The translations under genes and the position numbers were made by a program. Shown piece by piece: positions 13,740-27,100 of a stretch of DNA of 64,000 bases (positions are counted from its first letter, which is position 1; every line of letters begins with the position of its first letter). A model generated the notes under the pieces. The model had not been told where the DNA came from. It made no database searches and saw nothing but the letters and a program-made list of their open reading frames with translations. The DNA is taken from positions 3,162,001 to 3,226,000 of the forward strand of contig OY987232.1 of assembly GCA_963920705.1 (NCBI GenBank). The letters run 5' to 3'. This DNA comes from Odiellus spinosus. Its lineage: Eukaryota; Arthropoda; Arachnida; Opiliones; Phalangiidae.

Positions 13740-15343
13740 CATACAATATCAAAATAGTCAAATTTCAGATTTTAAAAATTCGCTTTTTGATATTAGATGT
13801 TTTTTTGAATTGGCCATATTTTCCATGGTTTTACACGTATTTTCCAAAACTCTTGTTTTTTAGATAGACAAATATTTGCTCTTTCGATTGGTGTTGATTT
13901 TATCAAAATCGCTTAAAAATCAAATGTTTTGTGTCCATTTGAATCCAACAATCTTTGATTTTTAAGCGTTTTTGCTTAGTTTTAGCCCATTTTATATTTG
14001 TCACGTTTTGGCAATTTAGACAAAACCATAGTCATTCGAAAGAGCAAATAATGGACAGTCTAAATAATAAGAGTTTTCAAAAATGCGTTTAAAAACAAGA
14101 AAAATATGGCCAATTCAAGAAATCATACAATATCAAAATAGTCAAATTTCAGATTTTAAAAATTCGATTTTTGATATTAGATGTTTTTTTTTGAATTGGC
14201 CATATTTTCCATGTTTTTCAACGGATTTTCCAAAACTCTTGTTTTTTAGATAGACCAATATTGGCTCTTTCGAACGGTGTTCATTTTGTCTAAATCGCTT
14301 AAAAAACAAATGTTTTGTGTCCATTTGAATCCAATAATCTCTGTTTTTTATGCGTTTTTGCTTAATTTTAACCAATTTTATATTCGTCACGTTTTGGCAA
14401 TTTAGACAAAACCAAAGTCATTCGAAAAAGCAATTAATGGACAGTCTAAATTATAAGAATTTTCAAAAATTCGTTGAAAAACAAGAAAAATATGGCCAAT
14501 TCAAGAAATCATACAATATCAAAATATTCAAATTTCAGATTTTAAAAATTCGCTTTTTGATATTAGATGTTTTTTGAATTGGCCATATTTTCCATGTTTT
14601 TCAACGGATTTTCCAAAACTCTTATTTTTTAGATAGACCAATATTGGCTCTTTCGATTGGTGTTGATTTTGTCAAAATTGCTTAAAAATCAAATGTTTTG
14701 TGTCCATTTGAATCAAATAATCTTTGATTTTTAAGCGTTTTTGCTTAATTTTAGCCCATTTTATATTTGTCACGTTTTGGCAATTTAGACAAAACCAAAG
14801 TCATTCGAAAGAGCAAATAATGGACAGTCTAAATAATAAGAGTTTTCAAAAATCCGTTAAAAAACAAGAAAAATATGGCCAATTCAAGAAATCATACAAT
14901 ATCAAAATAGTCAAATTTCAGATTTTAAAAATTCGCTTTTTGATATTAGATTTTTTTTTGAATTGGCCATATTTTCCATGCTTTTCAACGGATTTTCCAA
15001 AATTCTTGTTTTTTAGATAGACCAATATTGGTTCTTTCGAACGGTGTTGATTTTGTCTAAATCGCTTAAAAAACAAATGTTTTGTGTCCATTTGAATCCA
15101 ATAATCTCTGATTTTTAAGCGTTTTTGCTTAATTTTAACCAATTTTATATTTGTCACGTTTTGGCAATTTAGACAAAACCAAAGTCATTCGAAAGAGCAA
15201 ATAATGGACAGTCTAAATTATAAGAGTTTTCAAAAATCCGTTTAAAAACAAGAAAAATATGGCCAATTCAAGAAATCATACAATATCAAAATAGTCAAAT
15301 TTCAGATTTTAAAAATTCGCTTTTTGATATTAGATGTTTTTTT
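13425..15343. repeat. 6-mer register, copy 1 (five matching monomers)
   Basis: Monomers at 13425, 13807, 14193, 14576 and 14960, matched 2302-2303 bp downstream. Shared markers are AAAATGCG at ~14082 and ~16384 and TTTTTTATGCG at ~14346 and ~16649. The tail of the 14576 monomer (about 14640-14800) has GCTTAATTTTAGCCC, whereas the downstream copy has GCTTAATATTAACC, so one of the two was replaced. The monomer at 15344 is a G/T chimera. Confidence 0.84.
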
Positions 15344-15727
15344 GAATTGGCCATATTTTCCATGGTTTTACACGTATTTTCCAAAACTCTTGTTTTTTAG
15401 ATAGACCAATATTTGCTCTTTCGAACGGTGTTGATTTTGTCTAAATCGCTTAAAAAACAAATGTTTTGTGTCCATTTGAATCCAATAATCTCTGATTTTT
15501 AAGCGTTTTTGCTTAATTTTAACCAATTTTATATTTGTCACGTTTTGGCAATTTAGACAAAACCAAAGTCATTCGAAAGAGCAAATAATGGACAGTCTAA
15601 ATTATAAGAGTTTTCAAAAATCCGTTTAAAAACAAGAAAAATATGGCCAATTCAAGAAATCATACAATATCAAAATAGTCAAATTTCAGATTTTAAAAAT
15701 TCGCTTTTTGATATTAGATGTTTTTTT

Positions 15728-17645
15728 GAATTGGCCATATTTTCCATGGTTTTACACGTATTTTCCAAAACTCTTGTTTTTAGATAGACCAATATTTGCT
15801 CTTTCGATTGGTGTTGATTTTGTCTAAATCGCTTAAAAACAAATGTTTTGAGTCCATTTGAATCCAATAATCTTTGATTTTTAACCATTTTTGCTTAATT
15901 TTAACCAATTTTATATTTGTCACGTTTTGGCAATTTAGACAAAACCAAAGTCATTCGAAAGAGCAAATAATGGACAGTCTAAATTATAAGAGTTTTCAAA
16001 AATCCGTTTAAAAACAAGAAAAATATGGCCAATTCAAGAAATCATACAATATCAAAATAGTCAAATTTCAGATTTTAAAAATTCGCTTTTTGATATTAGA
16101 TGTTTTTTTGAATTGGCCATATTTTCCATGGTTTTACACGTATTTTCCAAAACTCTTGTTTTTTAGATAGACCAATATTTGCTCTTTCGATTGGTGTTGA
16201 TTTTATCAAAATCGCTTAAAAATCAAATGTTTTGTGTCCATTTGAATCCAACAATCTTTGATTTTTAAGCGTTTTTGCTTAGTTTTAGCCCATTTTATAT
16301 TTGTCACGTTTTGGCAATTTAGACAAAACCATAGTCATTCGAAAGAGCAAATAATGGACAGTCTAAATAATAAGAGTTTTCAAAAATGCGTTTAAAAACA
16401 AGAAAAATATGGCCAATTCAAGAAATCATACAATATCAAAATAGTCAAATTTCAGATTTTAAAAATTCGATTTTTGATATTAGATGTTTTTTTTTGAATT
16501 GGCCATATTTTCCATGTTTTTCAACGGATTTTCCAAAACTCTTGTTTTTTAGATAGACCAATATTGGCTCTTTCGAACGGTGTTCATTTTGTCTAAATCG
16601 CTTAAAAAACAAATGTTTTGTGTCCATTTGAATCCAATAATCTCTGTTTTTTATGCGTTTTTGCTTAATTTTAACCAATTTTATATTCGTCACGTTTTGG
16701 CAATTTAGACAAAACCAAAGTCATTCGAAAAAGCAATTAATGGACAGTCTAAATTATAAGAATTTTCAAAAATTCGTTGAAAAACAAGAAAAATATGGCC
16801 AATTCAAGAAATCATACAATATCAAAATATTCAAATTTCAGATTTTAAAAATTCGCTTTTTGATATTAGATGTTTTTTGAATTGGCCATATTTTCCATGT
16901 TTTTCAACGGATTTTCCAAAACTCTTATTTTTTAGATAGATCAATATTTGCTCTTTCGATTGGTGTTGATTTTGTCAAAATTGCTTAAAAATCAAATGTT
17001 TTGTGTCCATTTGAATCCAATAATCTTTGATTTTTAACCGTTTTTGCTTAATATTAACCAATTTTATATTCGTCACGTTTTGGCAATTTAGACAAAACCA
17101 AAGTCATTCGAAAAAGCAATTAATGGTCAGTCTAAATTATAAGAGTTTTCAAAAATTCGTTGAAAAACAAGAAAAATATGGCCAATTCAAGAAATCATAC
17201 AATATCAAAATAGTCAAATTTCAGATTTTAAAAATTCGCTTTTTGATATTAGATTTTTTTTGAATTGGCCATATTTTCCATGCTTTTCAACGGATTTTCC
17301 AAAATTCTTGTTTTTTAGATAGACCAATATTGGTTCTTTCGAACGGTGTTGATTTTGTCTAAATCGCTTAAAAAACAAATGTTTTGTGTCCATTTGAATC
17401 CAATAATCTCTGATTTTTAAGCGTTTTTGCTTAATTTTAACCAATTTTATATTTGTCACGTTTTGGCAATTTAGACAAAACCAAAGTCATTCGAAAGAGC
17501 AAATAATGGACAGTCTAAATTATAAGAGTTTTCAAAAATCCGTTTAAAAACAAGAAAAATATGGCCAATTCAAGAAATCATACAATATCAAAATAGTCAA
17601 ATTTCAGATTTTAAAAATTCGCTTTTTGATATTAGATGTTTTTTT
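15728..17645. repeat. 6-mer register, copy 2
   Basis: Monomers at 15728, 16110, 16496, 16879 and 17262. It carries CCATTTTTGCTTAA (~15885), TTGATTTTATCAAAATCGC (~16200) and CTTATTTTTTAGATAGATC (~16925), in the same order as the 7-mer block. The 6-mer therefore looks like a derivative of the 7-mer with a different number of monomers. Confidence 0.84.
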
Positions 17646-18943
17646 GAATTGGCCATATTTTCCATGGTTTTACACGTATTTTCCAAAACTCTTGTTTTTA
17701 GATAGACCAATATTTGCTCTTTCGATTGGTGTTGATTTTGTCTAAATCGCTTAAAAACAAATGTTTTGTGTCCATTTGAATCCAATAATCTTTGATTTTT
17801 AACCATTTTTGCTTAATTTTAACCAATTTTATATTTGTCACGTTTTGGCAATTTAGACAAAACCAAAGTCATTCGAAAGAGCAAATAATGGACAGTCTAA
17901 ATTATAAGAGTTTTCAAAAATCCGTTTAAAAACAAGAAAAATATGGCCAATTCAAGAAATAATACAATATCACAATAGTCAGATTTCAGATTTTAAAAAT
18001 TCGCTTTTTGATATTAGATGTTTTTTTTGAATTGGCCATATTTTCCATGTTTTTCAACGGATTTTCCAAAACTCTTGTTTTTTAGATAGACCAATATTGT
18101 TTCTTTCGAACGGTGTTGATTTTGTCTAAATCGCTTAAAAAACAAATGTTTTGTGTCCATTTGAATCCAATAATCTCTGATTTTTAAGCGTTTTTGCTTA
18201 ATTTTAACCAATTTTATATTTGTCACGTTTTGGCAATTTATACAAAACCAAAGTCATTCGAAAGAGCAAATAATGGACAGTCTAAATTATAAGAGTTTTC
18301 AAAAATCCGTTTAAAAACAAGAAAAATATGGCCAATTCAAGAAATCATACAATATCAAAATAGTCAAATTTCAGATTTTAAAAATTCGCTTTTTGATATA
18401 AAATGTTTTTTTGAATTGGCCATATTTTCCATGGTTTTACACGTATTTTCAAAAACTCTTGTTTTTTAAATAGACCAATATTTGCTCTTTCGATTGGTAT
18501 TGATTTTGTCTAAATCGCTTAAAAATCAAATCTTTTGTGTCCATTTGAATCCAATAATCTTTGATTTTTAACCGTTTTTGCTTATTTAGCCCATTTTATA
18601 TTTGTCACGTTTTGGCAATTTAGACAAAACCAAAGTCATTCGAAAGAGCAAATAATGGACAGTCTAAATTATAAGAGTTTTCAAAAATCCGTTTAAAAAC
18701 AAGAAAAATATGGCCAATTCAAGAAATAATACAATATCACAATAGTCAGATTTCAGATTCTAAAAATTCGCTTTTTGATATTAGATGTTTTTTTTGAATT
18801 GGCCATATTTTCCATGTTTTTCAACGGATTTTCCAAAACTCTTGTTTTTTAGATAGACCAATATTGTTTCTTTCGAACGGTGTTGATTTTGTCTAAATCG
18901 CTTAAAAAACAAATGTTTTGTGTCCATTTGAATCCAATAATCT
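17027..18943. repeat. 5-mer HOR, copy 1
   Basis: Starts inside the monomer at 16879 and includes 17262, 17646, 18029, 18413 and part of 18796; unit about 1917 bp. Markers are GCTTAATATTAACC, AATAATACAATATCAC, TTGTTTCTTTCGAAC and the shortened GCTTATTTAGCCC. Unlike copy 2 it reads GATATAAAATG (18398), TTTTTAAATAGACC (~18474) and TCAAATCTTTTG (~18530). Confidence 0.87.
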
Positions 18944-20860
18944 TTGATTTTTAACCGTTTTTGCTTAATATTAACCAATTTTATATTCGTCACGTTTTGG
19001 CAATTTAGACAAAACCAAAGTCATTCGAAAAAGCAATTAATGGTCAGTCTAAATTATAAGAGTTTTCAAAAATTCGTTGAAAAACAAGAAAAATATGGCC
19101 AATTCAAGAAATCATACAATATCAAAATAGTCAAATTTCAGATTTTAAAAATTCGCTTTTTGATATTAGATTTTTTTTGAATTGGCCATATTTTCCATGC
19201 TTTTCAACGGATTTTCCAAAATTCTTGTTTTTTAGATAGACCAATATTGGTTCTTTCGAACGGTGTTGATTTTGTCTAAATCGCTTAAAAAACAAATGTT
19301 TTGTGTCCATTTGAATCCAATAATCTCTGATTTTTAAGCGTTTTTGCTTAATTTTAACCAATTTTATATTTGTCATGTTTTGGCAATTTAGACAAAACCA
19401 AAGTCATTCGAAAGAGCAAATAATGGACAGTCTAAATTATAAGAGTTTTCAAAAATCCGTTTAAAAACAAGAAAAATATGGCCAATTCAAGAAATCATAC
19501 AATATCAAAATAGTCAAATTTCAGATTTTAAAAATTCGCTTTTTGATATTAGATGTTTTTTTGAATTGGCCATATTTTCCATGGTTTTACACGTATTTTC
19601 CAAAACTCTTGTTTTTAGATAGACCAATATTTGCTCTTTCGATTGGTGTTGATTTTGTCTAAATCGCTTAAAAACAAATGTTTTGTGTCCATTTGAATCC
19701 AATAATCTTTGATTTTTAACCATTTTTGCTTAATTTTAACCAATTTTATATTTGTCACGTTTTGGCAATTTAGACAAAACCAAAGTCATTCGAAAGAGCA
19801 AATAATGGACAGTCTAAATTATAGGAGTTTTCAAAAATCCGTTTAAAAACAAGAAAAATATGGCCAATTCAAGAAATAATACAATATCACAATAGTCAGA
19901 TTTCAGATTTTAAAAATTCGCTTTTTGATATTAGATGTTTTTTTTGAATTGGCCATATTTTCCATGTTTTTCAACGGATTTTCCAAAACTCTTGTTTTTT
20001 AGATAGACCAATATTGTTTCTTTCGAACGGTGTTGATTTTGTCTAAATCGCTTAAAAAACAAATGTTTTGTGTCCATTTGAATCCAATAATCTCTGATTT
20101 TTAAGCGTTTTTGCTTAATTTTAACCAATTTTATATTTGTCACGTTTTGGCAATTTATACAAAACCAGTCATTCGAAAGAGCAAATAATGGACAGTCTAA
20201 ATTATAAGAGTTTTCAAAAATCCGTTTAAAAACAAGAAAAATATGGCCAATTCAAGAAATCATACAATATCAAAATAGTCAAATTTCAGATTTTAAAAAT
20301 TCGCTTTTTGATATTAAATGTTTTTTTGAATTGGCCATATTTTCCATGGTTTTACACGTATTTTCAAAAACTCTTGTTTTTTAGATAGACCAATATTTGC
20401 TCTTTCGATTGGTATTGATTTTGTCTAAATCGCTTAAAAATCAAATGTTTTGTGTCCATTTGAATCCAATAATCTTTGATTTTTAACCGTTTTTGCTTAT
20501 TTAGCCCATTTTATATTTGTCACGTTTTGGCAATTTAGACAAAACCAAAGTCATTCGAAAGAGCAAATAATGGACAGTCTAAATTATAAGAGTTTTCAAA
20601 AATCCGTTTAAAAACAAGAAAAATATGGCCAATTCAAGAAATAATACAATATCACAATAGTCAGATTTCAGATTTTAAAAATTCGCTTTTTGATATTAGA
20701 TGTTTTTTTTGAATTGGCCATATTTTCCATGTTTTTCAACGGATTTTCCAAAACTCTTGTTTTTTAGATAGACCAATATTGTTTCTTTCGAACGGTGTTG
20801 ATTTTGTCTAAATCGCTTAAAAAACAAATGTTTTGTGTCCATTTAAATCCAATAATCTCT
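18944..20860. repeat. 5-mer HOR, copy 2
   Basis: Monomers at 19179, 19563, 19946, 20328 and 20711 match copy 1 at a spacing of about 1917 bp. Private changes include a 3-base loss at ~20167 (AAAACCAGTC) and AATTATAGGAG at ~19820. The match ends where copy 2 continues ATCTCTGATTTTTAAGCG and copy 1's continuation reads ATCTTTGATTTTTAACCG. Confidence 0.87.
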
Positions 20861-23003
20861 GATTTTTAAGCGTTTTTGCTTAATTTTAACCAATTTTATA
20901 TTTGTCACGTTTTGGCAATTTATACAAAACCAAAGTCATTCGAAAGAGCAAATAATGGACAGTCTAAATTATAAGAGTTTTCAAAAATCCGTTTAAAAAC
21001 AAGAAAAATATGGCCAATTCAAGAAATCATACAATATCAAAATAGTCAAATTTCAGATTTTAAAAATTCGCTTTTTGATATTAGATGTTTTTTTGAATTG
21101 GCCATATTTTCCATGGTTTTACACGTATTTTCCAAAACTCTTGTTTTTAGATAGACCAATATTTGCTCTTTCGATTGGTGTTGATTTTGTCTAAATCGCT
21201 TAAAAACAAATGTTTTGTGTCCATTTGAATCCAATAATCTTTGATTTTTAACCGTTTTTGCTTAATTTTAACCAATTTTATATTTGTCACGTTTTGGCAA
21301 TTTAGACAAAACCAAAGTCATTCGAAAGAGCAAATAATGGAGTCTAAATTATAAGAGTTTTCAAAAATCCGTTTAAAAACAAGAAAAATATGGCCAATTC
21401 AAGAAATCATACAATATCAAAATAGTCAAATTTCAGATTTTAAAAATTCGCTTTTTGATATTAGATGTTTTTTTGAATTGGCCATATTTTCCATGGTTTT
21501 ACACGTATTTTCCAAAACTCTTGTTTTTTAGATAGACCAATATTTGCTCTTTCGATTGGTGTTGATTTTGTCAAAATCGCTTAAAAATCAAATGTTTTAT
21601 GTCCATTTGAATCCAATAATCTTTGATTTTTAACAGTTTTTGCTTATTTTAGCCCATTTTATATTTGTCACGTCTTGGCAATTTAGACAAAATACAAAGT
21701 CATTCGAAAGAGCAAATAATGGACAGTCTAAATAATAAGAGTTTTCAAAAATCCGTTTAAAAACAAGAAAAATATGGCCAATTCAAAAATCATACAATAT
21801 CAAAATAGTCAAATTTCAGATTTTAAAAATTCGCTTTTTGATATTAGATTTTTTTGAATTGGCCATATTTTCCATGCTTTTCAACGGATTTTCCAAAATT
21901 CTTGTTTTTTAGATAGACCAATATTTGTTCTTTTGATTGGTGTTGATTTTGTCTAAATCGCTTAAAAATCAAATGTTTTGTGTCCATTTGAATCCAATAA
22001 TCTTTGATTTTTAAGCGTTTTTGCTTAATTTTAGCCCATTTTATATTTGTCACGTTTTGGCAATTTAGACAAAACCAAAGTCATTCAAAAGAGCAAATAA
22101 TGGACAGTCTAAATTATAAGAGTTTTCAAAAATCCGTTTAAAAACAAGAAAAATATGGCCAATTCAAGAAAACATACAATATCAAAATAGTCAAATTTCA
22201 GATTTTAAAAATTCGCTTTTTGATATTAGATGTTTTTTTGAATTGGCCATATTTTCCATGGTTTTACACGTATTTTCAAAAACTCTTGTTTTTTAGATAG
22301 ACCAATATTTGCTCTTTCGATTGGTATTGATTTTGTCTAAATCGCTTAAAAATCAAATGTTTTGTGTCCATTTGAATCCAATAATCTTTGATTTTTAACC
22401 GTTTTTGCTTATTTAGCCCATTTTATATTTGTCACGTTTTGGCAATTTAGACAAAGCCAAAGTCATTCGAAAGAGCAAATAATGGACAGTCTAAATTATA
22501 AGAGTTTTCAAAAATCCGTTTAAAAACAAGAAAAATATGGCCAATTCAAGAAATCATACAATATCAAAATAGTCAAATTTCAGATTTTAAAAATTCGCTT
22601 TTTGATATTAGATGTTTTTTTGAATTGGCCATATTTTCCATGGTTTTACACGTATTTTCCAAAACTCTTGTTTTTAGATAGACCAATATTGTTTCTTTCG
22701 AACGGTGTTGATTTTGTCTAAATCGCTAAAAAAACAAATGTTTTGTGTCCATTTGAATTCAATAATCTCTGATTTTTAAGCGTTTTTGCTTAATTTTAAC
22801 AATTTTATATTTGTCACGTTTTGGCAATTTATACAAAACCAAAGTCATTCGAAAGAGCAAATAATGGACAGTCTAAATTATAAGAGTTTTCAAAAATCCG
22901 TTTAAAAACAAGAAAAATATGGCCAATTCAAGAAATCATACAATATCAAAATAGTCAAATTTCAGATTTTAAAAATTCGCTTTTTGATATTAGATGTTTT
23001 TTT

Positions 23004-23475
23004 GAATTGGCCATATTTTCCATGGTTTTACACGTATTTTCCAAAACTCTTGTTTTTTAGATAGACCAATATTTGCTTTTTCGATTGGGGTTGATTTTGT
23101 CAAAATCGCTTAAAAATCAAATGTTTTGTGTCCATTTGAATCCAATAATCTTTGATTTTTAACCGTTTTTGCTTAATTTTAACCAATTTTATACTCGTCA
23201 CGTTTTGGCAATTTAGACAAAACCAAAGTCATTCGAAAAAGCAATTAATGGTCAGTCTAAATTATAAGAGTTTTCAAAAATTCGTTGAAAAACAAGAAAA
23301 ATATGGCCAATTCAAGAAATCATACATTATCAAAATAGTCAAATTTCAGATTTTAAAAATTCGCTTTTTGATATTAGATGTTTTTTTGAATTGGCCATAT
23401 TTTCCATGTTTTTCAACGGATTTTCCAAAACTCTTGTTTTTTAGATAGACCAATAATGGCTCTTCCGATTGGTAT
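23004..23475. repeat. Block shared with 7666-8150 (right copy)
   Basis: It repeats GCTTTTTCGATTGGGGTTG, CATACATTATC and AATAATGGCTCTTCCG. The match stops near 23483, where this copy reads TTTTGTCAAAATCGC and the left copy TTTTGTCTAAATCGC. The monomers around it are unlike those around the left copy, so this looks like a short transferred tract. Confidence 0.86.
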
Positions 23476-23734
23476 TGATTTTGTCAAAATCGCTTAAAAA
23501 TCAAATGTTTTATGTCCATTTGAATCCAATAATCTTTGATTTTTAACCGTTTTTGCTTATTTTAGCCCATTTTATATTTGTCACGTCTTGGCAAATAATG
23601 GACAGTCTAAATAATAAGAGTTTTCAAAAATCCGTTTAAAAACAAGAAAAATATGGCCAATTCAAAAATCATACAATATCAAAATAGTCAAATTTCAGAT
23701 TTTAAAAATTCGCTTTTTGATATTAGATTTTTTT
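23388..23734. repeat. Shortest monomer, 347 bp, with an internal deletion
   Basis: Near 23590 the text runs TCACGTCTTGGCAAATAATGG. The sister copy near 21670 has 34 more bases (TTTAGACAAAATACAAAG... to AGAGCAA) between GGCAA and ATAATGG. Both edges of the lost segment end in GCAA, consistent with a deletion between 4-bp direct repeats. It removes the start of the left inverted arm. Confidence 0.88.
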
Positions 23735-24119
23735 GAATTGGCCATATTTTCCATGCTTTTCAACGGATTTTCCAAAATTCTTGTTTTTTAGATAGACCAA
23801 TATTTGTTCTTTTGATTGGTGTTGATTTTGTCTAAATCGCTTAAAAATCAAATGTTTTGTGTCCATTTGAATCCAATAATCTTTGATTTTTAAGCGTTTT
23901 TGCTTAATTTTAGCCCATTTTATATTTGTCACGTTTTGGCAATTTAGACAAAACCAAAGTCATTCGAAAGAGCAAATAATGGACAGTCTAAATAATAAGA
24001 GTTTTCAAAAATCCGTTTAAAAACAAGAAAAATATGGCCAATTCAAGAAATCATACAATATCAAAATAGTCAAATTTCTGATTTTAAAAATTCGATTTTT
24101 GATATTAGATGTTTTTTTT

Positions 24120-27100
24120 GAATTGGCCATATTTTCCATGTTTTTCAACGGATTTTCCAAAACTCTTGTTTTTTAGATAGACCAATATTGGCTCTTTCGA
24201 ACGGTGTTCATTTTGTCTAAATCGCTTAAAAACAAATGTTTTGTGTCCATTTGAATCCAATAATCTCTGATTTTTAAGCGTTTTTGCTTAATTTTAACCA
24301 ATTTTATATTTGTCACGTTTTGGCAATTTAGACAAAACCAAAGTCATTCGAAAGAGCAAATAATGGACAGTCTAAATTATAAGAGTTTTCAAAAATCCGT
24401 TTAAAAACAAGAAAAATATGGCCAATTCAAGAAAACATACAATATCAAAATAGTCAAATTTCAGATTTTAAAAATTCGCTTTTTGATATTAGATGTTTTT
24501 TTGAATTGGCCATATTTTCCATGGTTTTACACGTATTTTCAAAAACTCTTGTTTTTTAGATAGACCAATATTTGCTCTTTCGATTGGTATTGATTTTGTC
24601 TAAATCGCTTAAAAATCAAATGTTTTGTGTCCATTTGAATCCAATAATCTTTGATTTTTAACCGTTTTTGCTTATTTAGCCCATTTTATATTTGTCACGT
24701 TTTGGCAATTTAGACAAAACCAAAGTCATTCGAAAGAGCAAATAATGGACAGTCTAAATTATAAGAGTTTTCAAAAATCCGTTTAAAAACAAGAAAAATA
24801 TGGCCAATTCAAGAAATCATACAATATCAAAATAGTCAAATTTCAGATTTTAAAAATTCGCTTTTTGATATTAGATATTTTTTTTGAATTGGCCATATTT
24901 TCCATGGTTTTACACGTATTTTCCAAAACTCTTGTTTTTTAGATAGACCAATATTTGCTCTTTCGATTGGTGTTGATTTTGTCAAAATCGCTTAAAAATC
25001 AAATGTTTTGTGTCCATTTGAATCCAATAATCTTTGATTTTTAACCGTTTTTGCTTAATTTTAACCAATTTTATATTCGTCACGTTTTGGCAATTTAGAC
25101 TAAACCAAAGTCATTCGAAAAAGCAATTAATGGTCAGTCTAAATTATAAGAGTTTTCAAAAATTCGTTGAAAAACAAGAAAAATATGGCCAGTTCAAGAA
25201 ATCATACAATATCAAAATAGTCAAATTTCAGATTTTAAAAATTCGCTTTTTGATATTAGATGTTTTTTTGAATTGGCCATATTTTCCATGTTTTTCAACG
25301 GATTTTCCAAAATTCTTGTTTTTTAGATAGACCAATATTTGTTCTTTTGATTGGTGTTGATTTTGTCTAAATCGCTTAAAAATCAAATGTTTTGTGTCCA
25401 TTTGAATCCAATAATCTTTGTTTTTTAAGCGTTTTTGCTTAATTTTAACCAATTTTATATTCGTCACGTTTTGGCAATTTAGACAAAACCAAAGTCATTC
25501 GAAAGAGCAAATAATGGACAGTCTAAATAATAAGAGTTTTCAAAAATCCGTTTAAAAACAAGAAAAATATGGCCAATTCAAGAAATCATACAATATCAAA
25601 ATAGTCAAATTTCAGATTTTAAAAATTCGATTTTTGATATTAGATGTTTTTTTTTTGAATTGGCCATATTTTCCATGTTTTTCAACGGATTTTCCAAAAC
25701 TCTTGTTTTTTAGATAGACCAATATTGGCTCTTTCGAACGGTGTTCATTTTGTCTAAATCGCATAAAAAACAAATGTTTTGTGTCCATTTGAATCCAATA
25801 ATCTCTGATTTTTAAGCGTTTTTGCTTAATTTTAACCAATTTTATATTTGTCACGTTTTGGCAATTTAGACAAAACCAAAGTCATTCGAAAGAGCAAATA
25901 ATGGACAGTCTAAATTATAAGAGTTTTCAAAAATCCGTTTAAAAACAAGAAAAATATGGCCAATTCAAGAAATCATACAATATCAAAATAGTCAAATTTC
26001 AGATTTTAAAAATTCGCTTTTTGATATTAGATGTTTTTTTTGAATTGGCCATATTTTCCATGCTTTTACACGTATTTTCAAAAACTCTTGTTTTTTAGAT
26101 AGACCAATATTTGCTCTTTCGATTGGTATTGATTTTGTCTAAATCGCTTAAAAATCAAATGTTTTGTGTCCATTTGAATCCAATAATCTTTGATTTTTAA
26201 CCGTTTTTGCTTATTTAGCCCATTTTATATTTGTCACGTTTTGGCAATTTAGACAAAACCAAAGTCATTCGAAAGAGCAAATAATGGACAGTCTAAATTA
26301 TAAGAGTTTTCAAAAATCCGTTTAAAAACAAGAAAAATATGGCCAATTCAAGAAATCATACAATATAAAAATAGTCAAATTTCAGATTTTAAAAATTCGC
26401 TTTTTGATATTAGATGTTTTTTTGAATTGGCCATATTTTCCATGGTTTTACACGTATTTTCCAAAACTCTTATTTTTTAGATAGACCAATATTTGCTCTT
26501 TCGATTGGTGTTGATTTTGTCAAAATCGCTTAAAAATCAAATGTTTTATGTCCATTTGAATCCAATAATCTTTGATTTTTAACCGTTTTTGCTTATTTTA
26601 GCCCATTTTATATTTGTCACGTCTTGGCAATTTAGACAAAAACCAAAGTCATTCGAAAGAGCAAATAATGGACAGTCTAAATAATAAGAGTTTTCAAAAA
26701 TCCGTTTAAAAACAAGAAAAATATGGCCAATTCAAAAATCATACAATATCAAAATAGTCAAATTTCAGATTTTAAAAATTCGCTTTTTGATATTAGATTT
26801 TTTTTGAATTGGCCATATTTTCCATGCTTTTCAACGGATTTTCCAAAATTCTTGTTTTTTAGATAGACCAATATTTGTTCTTTTGATTGGTGTTGATTTT
26901 GTCTAAATCGCTTAAAAATCAAATGTTTTGTGTCCATTTGAATCCAAAAATCTTTGATTTTTAAGCGTTTTTGCTTAATTTTAGCCCATTTTATATTTGT
27001 CACGTTTTGGCAATTTAGACAAAACCAAAGTCATTCGAAAGAGCAAATAATGGACAGTCTAAATAATAAGAGTTTTCAAAAATCCGTTTAAAAACAAGAA

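Larger units (their letters stand above)
20861..24119. repeat. Mosaic stretch of G and C monomers
   Basis: Landmarks at 21095, 21475, 21856, 22240, 22622, 23004, 23388 and 23735. Two C monomers (21856 and 23735), each preceded by TTTTATGTCC and TCACGTCTTGG, form a partial 5-monomer duplication shortened by a deletion. A 2-base loss gives AATAATGGAGTC at ~21340. No full HOR is resolved. Confidence 0.83.
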
